64,000 bases of DNA, taken from assembly GCA_029582165.1 (NCBI GenBank), contig CM055869.1, forward strand, positions 55,253,518-55,317,517, written 5' to 3'. Source of the DNA: Portulaca oleracea. Lineage: Eukaryota; Streptophyta; Magnoliopsida; Caryophyllales; Portulacaceae. The translations under genes were made by a program, and so were the position numbers. This document shows, in pieces, positions 55,201-64,000 of the stretch. The notes under the pieces were generated by a model. That model was not told the origin of the DNA and searched no databases. It saw nothing but the letters and a program-made list of their open reading frames with translations. Position 1 is the first letter of the stretch, and each line of letters opens with the position of its first letter.

Positions 55201-58200
55201 CTTACTGGTCTTGAGGTTCTACCACAGCAATCTTTGTAGTTGCATTGATCCTACGATTGTGCCTTTCAAAGCATATACATTTATCAGTAGTTGACTCTTA
55301 AAGAAGTGATGAGTGTGGCTCTGTGCTAGCTTGGCACAAATAAATGGAGTCAACCTGTATCTGCATATCCAGTAATTATGCAGTAGTTTATCGCAAATAG
55401 CTAGCCTTCCTAAGATTGCTTTCCAGAGGCACAGAGCATTCTTAGGTATTGAATGTCTCCACCTAACAGCACTTGCACCGTAATGGCTTTTCCATGTTGC
55501 CTGCATGCATATCTCCCATCTGCACTAGCAAGCCAGCATGCTCTGTTGAATCCTGAGGTAGTTTTGTCTCTTAAACTCATTATTTTCCTCCAATACTATG
55601 TAACGTCCCCTCCACTAGTAGTCATCCAGATTGTTTTACATTTATGATAGAACTTTTTTACCCATTTCACCCACCAAAATTGTGCACCCGAAGCTATGCT
55701 CCAAATGTGCTTGCTTCCAGGCTTGGCAGTTCATCAAATCTATTCCTCCAGTTTTTTGAGGTCTACATGCCCTGTCTTATGCAACATCAGCTGGCTTTCT
55801 GAAATCCTGAGAGTGACTCAATAGAACATTTCTGCACAGTTTTTCAATTTACTTAGTTACAGCCCGAGGCTCATGAACTTTATTTGATTGTGCCCTTTTT
55901 TGCATATGCTTAGGTTTGTCACGTAACCTGCTTCCAACATCCCCTTTGAATTCCTCAGATATTTTGGGTAGTGTGGCCAGCAATCTTGTGGTAATTTCTC
56001 ATGTTCTTGACACTTGACCTTTGATTGTTTTCAATGGAAGCTCGGCAAAATTGAACACATTGAACTGTTCAGGGATCTGCATCATATCCAGGAAAACAAA
56101 ATTTCATAGATTCTGCATTCTCGTCTGGCCTCCCTCTTTATATTATTCAGCCTTTCTGCCGGTCAAACATGGAATTTCCTGTGGCTATACCGCTTGGATC
56201 ATCGACATTGGAGCAAGGTACTTGCTTTAGTTGTTTGCTACGTTGTTATATACTATACTTTAGAATATTTAAGTGGTCCAAGTGGATGGATGGTGCATTG
56301 AAGCCAATTAGATAATCTTCAAATATGTATATTTGTAGTTTTAAGAGAAAGTGGACCTGATCCTGTTTTTCCTACAGTAATGGGTGATGTAAATCCTTCC
56401 TCTATTACAACCTTCTTTTGCTATCTTGTGATAGAAATATGCAAGGATACTCTGGATTAACAATAGAGTACCTTTGTTTTGGGTGGGGGGAGGGGGGTTG
56501 GTAGCTAACCAAATCAAGAAATTGTTTCTTGAAAAACGCCGTTCATGTTTCCTTTTGATGAAGTGGTTGTTCGAACAACTGTTGGTATTAGTTTAACCAA
56601 CATCAATTGTAGTAACTCCACAGTGCTGGATCTTGAATAGTTATTCTTTTGTTATTGAAGTTTTCTTCTGTGTTTAGAGGTAACATGTGCTCAAGGACTC
56701 TATCTATGGCGTAATAGCTCTTCTGATATAAATGATGAGGTATACAAGGGTTATCGTAAAGGCAATCCAGAGAAGAGGATAAATGAAATTGTAGCAGGTA
56801 TTAATTCTCTGAAAATTATTTTTGAGGGATTTTATGTAATAGAAATCATCAATCTCACAGTTATATTCATGCAGCATATGATTTTCTTAATTCAAACACC
56901 AACAACTTCAATGTCAGTGTATGGTACAATGCAACATTTGAGAATAACACTGGGTCTTCTGCCACTGCTTTGATACGTGTCCCACGGTTGGTAAATCTGG
57001 TATGCTTCAAATTCACCTTTATTTCAGATTAAATGATCAAGATAATATTTTTCATTTCCTGATTACCTTGTCGGTTCCATGATTTGTGCTCTAAATGTGT
57101 GTGTTTAACTTTTCATGCTTTCCCTATCATCTTTCATGTTTCTAGCTGTTTTTATTTCTATTTCAACCTGTCATCCTTGTTGAGGCAGTGACATGTAAAA
57201 TCTTTATGTTGGAGTTAAACTTAGATGCTTAAGACAGTTAACTCTTCCAGTGGAGAGTCCTGGTCGAAAGATTAATGGCCCTTCAGTGGTTTAATTTGTT
57301 TCATAGAAATGTTGTGCCAAATAAGTTAATCTATGGCAGGAAGAGAATGCCTCTACTGTAGTTGCATTGCTTTCCTCCAAAATTTTCAGTAAAGCTTATT
57401 TGTCAGTTTCAAAATTCAAGCATTCCCCAATGTCAATCTTGAAGGTAGAATGTAATCCTGTATCCTTGAAAACTGAATTTTTGCTGTAGACTATAGAATG
57501 GTCACCTCAGTCAATGGGAAACTGACAATGAGATCAGTTGAGGCTTCATAAGAGGTTCTTTATTTTTTGAGTCAGGGGGAGAAGGGGAGGTCGGATAAAC
57601 TTTGTTATTCAGCTTCTTCTATGAAAGAAATGTTTGTGTTGCTTATATGAGTGATCCTTAATGTAAGGATTCCCAATTACATTCTTAAGACCAAAACTTC
57701 AAGGCTAGAAACAGCCCCTTTGAGCAGAGGTTACTTTTGCGGCTTAAATCTTTTTCCCACTTTAGTACCTGGATATGCCTTAGATGCTAAAAAAAGGGAT
57801 TTTGGCATCCAATAATATCTAGTTGGGATCTTGATTGAAAATATTCTGAACTGAGTACTTGTGTTTTCTATAACCAAAGCTGCACCTGTTGTCACTGAGA
57901 AGGTGACGTGGCGCTGGCCAAGGCACTGTTGCTGTTACAAAAGATGTTGCTACGTCAACAACAACAAGTTAATGTTTAATAAAAAGCGCGTGCCGCCTCT
58001 GCCACATTACTTTTTCGGTGACAAAAAGTAGTGTGAGTTTAGTTATAGAAAATAACTTATAGGCACAGATTTATGGAGGGCAAAAAGTCGGTTTAGATTA
58101 TTTTCAATCAAGACCCCAAAAGTAGAGATTATTAGCCACCAAAAACCCTTAAAAAACTGGATCTATGTTCCTTACAGCCTGTTATCTACATAAATAACAG

Positions 58201-61200
58201 TTGTCATTCGTGTATTGCAGGTATCGAATGCCTACTTACAGTTTCTACTGGGCCCTAGATCCAAAGTGCTTCTTGAGTTTGTCAAAGAAATGCCAAAACC
58301 TGCAACTCGCCTAAGGTTGGATATTTCATCTCTACTCAGTGCGGAGTTCTTCACATATGTCATTATAGCTCTATTTCCTGTAAGTATGCAACATTGGTGC
58401 TTTCTTTTCATGAATCTTAGTTACTGCTTGATTTTGATGTGAAGTTTGGTAATTGCCATGAATATTTTGATTCCATTATAATTAGACCAGTAATTGTCAG
58501 CAAACTATTGTTTTAAAGAAAATTTGAGATACCTCATATGGTCATATCTGTGACAGCATTTTGCTTTCGCATGTGTTCCTCACATACATCCAGTATTATG
58601 TGCTTTGGTGCCTTCTCTCTGCATAATGTCATCTGTATTTAGCTGATTTGTCTCGTATCAAAGACAAACCAAATTTGTAAATTTTTAGATATGTTTGACT
58701 TCAAGGCATCTACCTGAGCATGCTGCACATAGGATTGGAATAATAGGTTATGAAATCCCAAATTTTGGTGACAATATCCCAAACTTCAGATTTGACTCAT
58801 AGCGACCCAACCTTTAGGAGTGATATCTATCAGTAGCCGACCACCGAGTTAACATCTATTAAACCAGGTTGTTCTGTGATGTGGCAGTTGTTTTTTGGGG
58901 TGATATGTAAAATGGGAAGTGCGTCTAAGCTAAAAAATAACTGCCACATCAACGAAACCCGAGTTTAATTGATGTGAACTAGGTGGTGTGTTGTTTTTTG
59001 GCAAATACCACCCCCAAAAGTTGGGCTGCTATGAGTCAAATGTAAAATTCAAGATACTGTGATAAAGAACCACCAAACCTAGGGATATTTCAGATTTCAG
59101 AACCTAATATTCCGTTTTCATTGGTGCAAGTTCATGAATAAATATAGTTTGGTTCTGTCCTTTAAACTCTTGTCTTTTCAAAATAATTTTCATGAGTTCA
59201 AAATAAGTTCCCATGTCCAGAACAAATTTGACAGTCCAGAGAGATTTTCCACCAATAAAGTACTTTTTTACAAGTTCTTCTTACCTTTTATTTTCCATTG
59301 AAATTAGGTTTAATGTCCTTATTCTCTGTTGAAAAATTCTTAGCTTTTGACCAATCACAATAAATATGGTGGGTATATAATAATCAAAATTCGTTCGCTT
59401 CAGGTTCTGTTTATCTCTCTTTATTTTATGATTATATCCCTCTTCATTACAAATTTGTAATTAAAAAGAGAAAGGAGTCAGGATGGAGGGGACATGGACA
59501 GTGTTTATAAACTATTAAGAAATATGAATTTTTTCATTGCTTCTATATCATTAAGCACAATCAACAACACTAATGACTGTTAAAGAATTGTTAGACCACC
59601 TATTGGATGATCAAAGCCAACTCTTCTTTTGCACATTCAAGTGATTTTCAGGATGTAGTATTGTTTGAGAATGAAAGGGGTGATGTCTATATCTTTTCCT
59701 CATCAAACTTTTTTTTCATTGATTTTTTTTTTGTTTGGGGGGGGGGGGGGTAATCGTAAATAAATGAAGATTTCATTTGGAGAACTATTTTGTGTTTGTG
59801 GTCAAATATAGAAATACAAAAAGCGTGCATATATGAAATATATATTAAAGGAGTTTTGAATGGTAATATACTGACCTTTGGGGGTATTGCATTGTAATAT
59901 ACTGACTTTTATTATTGAACAACAATATACATGACCTTTGTACCTATGTGAAATTATTATACCAACAGTAACTGAGGGGGTGGTGAACCGGTCTCCGTGT
60001 TAACGTGGTTGGAGGAGGGGAAAAAATGCCGCAACCTAATAACTCCGTTAACCCCTCTGTGTTTCTCACTAACCCATGTTATAAGACATTGGTTGGTTGT
60101 ATGTCACGTTAGCACGGATGTCGGTTCACTACCCCCTTAGTCACTATGCTGGGACCGATTTTTAAATGTGGGTTAGTGAGAAAAATGGAGGAGGTATTTG
60201 ATTGTAATATATCGACCTTTAATATTAGACAGCAATATCCCTGACTTTTGTACCTAGGTGAGATCATTATACCAACAATAACTGAGTGGGTGGTGAACCG
60301 GTCTCCGTCTCGACGTGGCTGAAGGTGGGAAAAAACAACCCAATAACCTCGTTAACCCCTCCGGTTTTCTCACTAAACCATGTTACAAGACATTGGTTGT
60401 GTGTCACGTTAGCATGAAGACCGATTCACCACCCCTTTAGTCATTGTGTTGTGGCTGATTTTTAAACATTGCTTAGTGAGAAAAACGGAGGGATTAACTG
60501 GGTTACTGGGCAAGGGCTAGTTTTTTTCCCTCCGCTGCCACATAAGCACAAAGACCAGTTCACAGCCCTTAGTCACTGTTGGTATAATAATCTCACCTAA
60601 GCATAAAAGTCAGGGATATTGTTATCCAATACTAAAGGTCAGCATATTACAACCTAATACTCTCAAAGGTCGGTATATTGTCTTCCAATATCCTTATATT
60701 AAATCGAAATACAATAATGTTGGCATATTCATAATAAAAGTGTAGAATTAGTTTAGAATAAGTTGAACAAAGTCCGCTTCGTGGTCTTCTTACAAGAGCG
60801 TAACTATTTTGAACCCTATTGAGGAGAGGTTCAATCAGAGAGTGTGGGACTGGAAATCTAAGCTTTTGTCAACTGGGACTAGACTAACCTTGTTGAAAAG
60901 CATTTTGTGGACCGTGCTTATCTGCTACATGTCTCTTTTGCCATTCCTGCTAGCATTGTCATTCATTTAGAGAAAGCGAAGATCATGAGAGTCTTCTCCG
61001 GAATAAAGGCAGTTGTAATGCTAATTGGGAGGATATTTGCTGGCCAATGACCAAAGGAAGTCTTTCTAGACTTCTCTGTATGCTGAATGGAGCATTAAAG
61101 TTTAAGTGACCTTTGAAGTTCTTTAGGATAACAATAGATTATGGAAGAATATGATCAAGGCCCAATATGTATCTGATGATTTAGGTTAGTGGAGTAAGAA

Positions 61201-64000
61201 GATTTCCTGTGCTCATGTGGTCGGTTGTTGAAAATCCATTGTATATGCCTAGCAAACTTCAAGTCCCTAGTACATTTTCAGGAGAAGAATGGTGCAAGGG
61301 AAAGGGTGATCTTTTCATGTGAACAATGACACAAGGATACATAGTTATCATTAAGGAGAAATTCCCATGAACTTTTAGGGAGGTTCGCTTCAAGGAGACA
61401 ATGAGTCACGATTTGGCTTTAGGGAATGGTGACAATATTGATTGGCATTTGATTTTTGTGAGAAATCTTAATTATTGGGAAAAACATAATCTTCGCAATT
61501 TGTTGGACTGGCTTGGTGGGAGGGTGGTTTTGCTACGTGGTTATGACAAGATGGTTCGGCCTCATTACTCTAATAGCTCGTTTATAGTTTGGAGTTTTGC
61601 AATTCCCCTACTAAAACCATTTGGAATTCTAAGGCATCCATTAAAGCTTGTTTATTTGTTTTGCCTGCTACAAAGGGCAATTCATACGGTGGACATGTAT
61701 AAAAGAAATCTTAGCAGTCCTAGTAGGTGTTCAATGTGTTTTGAGGTGGAAAAATCAATGCATGCAGCGTAGGTTGGGGGGGGGTCTTTTTACTTTGGTG
61801 CCAAGGCTGTTTTTCTGGATGGGATTAGTTGGGTTCAATCGTGCAGTTTGAAGTATGTGTTGGTGGCTTGGAGGAGAAGGATGAAGAAATGTTGGGCCTG
61901 ACGAATTTGGAATTTGGTTTGTTTGTCTATCTGGTGGACTCCTGGAAGGAGAGAAACGGCCAGGTCTTTGAAAACAAAGCGCTGTCCCTTCATGATTTCT
62001 TTTGTGGATGTTGTATGGTTCAAGTGTTGTGCTTTTAGGTGATAGTAACTTTATATTTCTGGATTTTGTTGATAATATCATGGATGAGAGCTTGAGCATA
62101 ATGTTTTTGTATTGCCCCTTTTGGAGAAGGACCACATCCCCCTAGTATCCTTTCAATATATATATCAATTACTTATCCAAAAAAAGAAATTTCAAAGTTC
62201 AGGATAAGTTTTATTAAGTTTAAATCAGGTAAATTCAGCAGGAATAATTCAAAAACATCAGGGCCTTAGTATGTTTGTTCTGCTTGAGGTGCCACCCCTT
62301 CCCCAAATGGGAATTTGAAGCTCTGTTTAGTTCAATTTACTGGACATTGTTTTATGTTGATTTTTTTAATAGATATACAAGGAAAGAGAGCAATGCAATT
62401 ATACTCTTTGATTGAGGAAATAGAAATAGATGAAAATGATTTTTTGTTAACTGGTGAAAACTGTGTACGCTGTCGCTATTGGTGCTTGCAACTGATTGTA
62501 AAATGATTTGATTAAAATTCTGATAGATGCTACTCAGAAAGGATAGATTTAATGAGTCTGGAGGTGCAGGAAGAATAGGGTTATCAAATGTGTACTGGTC
62601 CGACTTAATAAATATGTACCCTCTTCCTCTTCTTTGAAGAACCACATATCCTGGTTGTGTCTACATTGTGATTGATTCATTTTGGCAGCAATCTGCTCTG
62701 TGAAAAAGGATTGTGAATTTATGATTTATAAGCTGTACCTGGAGTTGTTCTTTGTCAACTTAGAAAGGATTATGAATTCGTGATTATTGTGGTTTCCAGA
62801 CAACGTGATGACTTCTTCTTTTTCAAATTATGAAAGTTTAATTTTTTCTTTTCATGGTACAGACAATATTGACAGCTCTGGTTTATGAAAAGCAGCAAAG
62901 ACTGCGGATCATGATGAAAATGCATGGGCTTGGTGATGGGCCATATTGGATTATTTCCTATGCTTATTTTCTTGCTTTATCTTTGATCTACATGATATGT
63001 TTCGTGACATTTGGATCAGTTATTGGTAAGGAAAAACAGGCACTGGTGCTTTTTCTTTATATAAATCAAGAAATTTGTATATTCATCCATCATTCATACT
63101 TTCTTCTTTTCAGGATTGAAAATCTTCAGGTTAAATGACTATAGTCTCCAATTTGTATTCTACTTTATATATGTGAACTTGCAAATCTCAATGGCATTCC
63201 TTGTGTCCCCGCTTTTCTCAAACGTTTTGACTGCTAGAGGTTTGAGTTCTTCCTCATATTGCGTTTTATAGTTTAGTGTAATCTTAGAGCTGTAAGTGAT
63301 TCATGTTTGCTTGTCAACTTTTACAGCTATAGGTTATCTGCTGACATTTGGCACTGGATTATTAGGAGGATTTCTGTTCCAATTTTTTGTGCAAGATACT
63401 TCATTTCCGAGTAAGTTAGTAATACCTTTCGACGCACTTTTCTTTCGTGTTTATTCTTTCTCTGAGGACTTTGGGCATCCATGCCCCTCTGCGTCTCTCT
63501 CGCTCCCTAATCATGTGTCTTGTAACTTGTCAGTGTGTGATGGCACTCCTACACCATTTAGGCCTTATTTAAATCATATAGCTTATTTTGTCTCTGTCTC
63601 TGATCAAGGATGTGTGTTATCAAATTTTTGGGTGAACTCATACTGATTTTAACATGGCAAGCATTCAAAGGGGACACAAACTATCTTTAGAAATGTTTAG
63701 CAATTTAACTTCAAGTTTGCTGGCCCTTACCTCTATATTGTATCAGTAGATTGGACCTGCTTTACTGTTTACTTTTTGGGGAATGGGAGAAAAGCTATCT
63801 TTAATCAATCTTTGTAAGATCTGGGCTGATACTATATGCATGAAGTCATCTCATGATTAGTTGCACCGCATTGCCTTCTGTTGCTCTAATCTGTGTGGAA
63901 GTTGGTTGTTTCTTCAGGAGGATGGATTGTTGTGATGGAGCTATTTCCAGGATTCTCTCTTTATCGGGGTTTATATGAACTTGGACAATACTCATTCCTA
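52211..64000 (+). CDS. ABC transporter A family member (plant ABCA/ATH type), N-terminal half, cut by window end
   Basis: Eleven exons by frame and GT-AG signals: 52211-52294, 54483-54846, 55914-55990, 56073-56217, 56678-56797, 56875-56999, 58221-58379, 62863-63025, 63114-63239, 63327-63410 and 63918-64000, together 510 codons with every junction in frame. The start MADPSQSNARSSFWTQADAL is typical of the family. A first membrane span (about residues 34-56, LLISFPLVLCVLLIVLQMVI) is followed by a large extracytosolic loop with CGC and SCPVTxLITGNN motifs. From about residue 345 the multi-span domain has the conserved LVYEKQQRLRIMMKMHGLGD and GPYWIISYAYF. The ATP-binding domain lies beyond the window. 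Intron 7 (4.48 kb) and intron 1 (2.19 kb) are swollen by transposons. Plant ABCA proteins are half-size lipid or fatty-acid transporters; substrate here is unknown. The frame looks functional. Confidence 0.95.
52598..52859. mobile_element. Stowaway MITE in ABCA intron 1
   Basis: CTCCATCTGTTCCATGTTAG at the left and ATTAATATGGAACTGAGGGAG at the right, flanked by TA. Interior similar to 50980-51236 (cagttaaa..ttaaaaattttgac, ataaatttctcaatatat). Confidence 0.88.
53374..54248. mobile_element. Long-TIR MITE in ABCA intron 1 with TTAAAAAA target duplication
   Basis: About 100-bp inverted ends (TGAACTAATTGGGTTTTTAC left; AACCTAATTAGTTCA right; also GATTTGACCCACCAGG and its partner CCTGGTGG). TTAAAAAA flanks both ends (53366-53373, 54249-54256). 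The interior is non-coding apart from a short gatgatgagg/gaatgatgatgaac-rich part. Long TIRs suggest MULE derivation; the A-rich target makes an 8- versus 9-bp duplication uncertain. Confidence 0.78.
55040..55850 (-). pseudogene. LINE reverse-transcriptase 3' remnant, antisense in ABCA intron 2
   Basis: The minus strand reads, in broken frames, the C-terminal part of an L1-type RT (about 55680-55850, GGIDLMNCQAWKQA), then the zinc-binding RVT domain (about 55506-55219, SIPKNALCLWKAILGRLA and CDKLLHNYWI), then the WQERNR motif near 55130. Several frameshifts and stops are present. It does not disturb the host exons. Confidence 0.72.
58740..59111. mobile_element. Long-TIR MITE in ABCA intron 7
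   Basis: AATAATAGGTTATGAAATC and GATTTCAGAACCTAATATT are inverted ends. The match continues through TTTGACTCATAGC / GCTATGAGTCAAA, CCCAACCTTTAGGAGTG / CCCCCAAAAGTTGGG and AACTGCCACATCAACGAAACC with its partner. Probably MULE-derived. Non-coding. Confidence 0.75.
59112..59847. other. ABCA intron 7 sequence without a recognised feature
   Basis: Ordinary AT-rich intron; a G run at 59739-59750 is the only notable composition. Confidence 0.4.
59848..60695. mobile_element. Foldback MITE with an internal tandem duplication, ABCA intron 7
   Basis: The left arm (GGTAATATACTGACCTTTGG, then TTATTATACCAACAGTAACT and GGTGAACCGGTCTCCGT) is inverted at the right end (AGTCACTGTTGGTATAATAA, AAAGGTCGGTATATTGTC). 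Between them the 300-bp arm sequence is repeated in direct order (GGTGAACCGGTCTCCGTGTTAACG near 59983, GGTGAACCGGTCTCCGTCTCGACG near 60292). Non-coding. Confidence 0.72.
60790..62190 (+). pseudogene. LINE (L1-type) 3' remnant, sense in ABCA intron 7
   Basis: The beginning reads EERFNQRVWDWKSKLLSTGTRLTLLKSIL, the conserved end of plant L1 RT; at most a few changes from the usual 'KLxSxGGRLTLxxSVL'. After many stops comes the RVT zinc-binding domain (about 61560-61980: TIWNSKA, SPSRCSMCFEVE, WKERNGQVFENKALSL). The tail ends in TATCAATTACTTATCCAAAAAAAG, a typical LINE 3' end. It is 5'-truncated and dead. Confidence 0.75.
62191..62862. other. End of ABCA intron 7, nothing recognised
   Basis: Unique-looking intron sequence ending in a pyrimidine-rich tract and the acceptor before 62863. 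Confidence 0.4.

Noticed and set aside
61401..61772. A 123-codon host gene in ABCA intron 7
   Set aside because: The sequence is a LINE RVT zinc-binding region in decayed frames.
4000..64000. Bacterial-type features (operons, riboswitches, ribosome binding sites)
   Set aside because: The window is plant nuclear DNA with spliced genes; such features do not apply.

Overview
This is a stretch of nuclear DNA from a flowering plant, most likely a eudicot. Genes are interrupted by GT-AG introns, the intergenic DNA is AT-rich and packed with plant transposon families (Ty1/copia, Ty3/gypsy, TRIM/Cassandra, SMART-like, SINE, LINE, CACTA, MULE, hAT, Harbinger and Stowaway MITEs), and the recognisable host genes are plant families (DC1 Cys/His-rich proteins, an ABCA transporter). 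Nothing in the window fixes the species.

Region by region. 1-4.1 kb: old repeats, a copia remnant and a MITE. 4.4-5.8 kb: a DC1 gene killed by one nonsense codon. 5.9-8.3 kb: a nest of a copia-type LTR, a 5S-bearing Cassandra LTR and a broken CACTA transposase. 8.5-9.2 kb: a 660-bp palindrome. 9.6-12.2 kb: a fossil of a DC1 gene upstream region carrying MITEs. 12.4-12.65 kb: a perfect 87-bp inverted repeat. 14.2-16.1 kb: an internally deleted copia element. 16.6-23.2 kb: a 6,557-bp Mutator-like element (MULE) with 203-bp terminal inverted repeats and a perfect 9-bp target duplication. It carries two convergent genes, a MuDR-type transposase and a GRF zinc-finger/coiled-coil/membrane-tail protein. 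23.7-34.3 kb: three DC1 genes among MITEs and a minisatellite. 35.8-42.4 kb: a complete but frameshifted Ty3/gypsy element with LTRs, PBS, PPT and a 5-bp target duplication. 42.4-46.2 kb: MITEs, a SINE with 14-bp target duplications and another DC1 gene. 46.4-52 kb: copia fragments, an hAT element with 8-bp target duplication, foldback repeats and a 254-bp SMART-like retroelement. 52.2 kb to the end: the first eleven exons of an ABCA-type ABC transporter that runs off the window.

The host story is a minus-strand cluster of five DC1 loci in about 42 kb, shaped by segmental duplication. Two members share coding sequence and 3' flanks. A third member's upstream region is duplicated elsewhere without its exon. 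Most introns hold MITEs. The most interesting system is the MULE: its two inward-facing genes repeat the layout of maize MuDR, but the second gene encodes a GRF zinc-finger membrane-tail protein, and a TTC(G/A)TATTATT motif recurs in the TIRs and, in altered form, inside the element. All exon boundaries were worked out by hand from reading frame, GT/AG signals and paralogue comparison; no expression data or database search was available.
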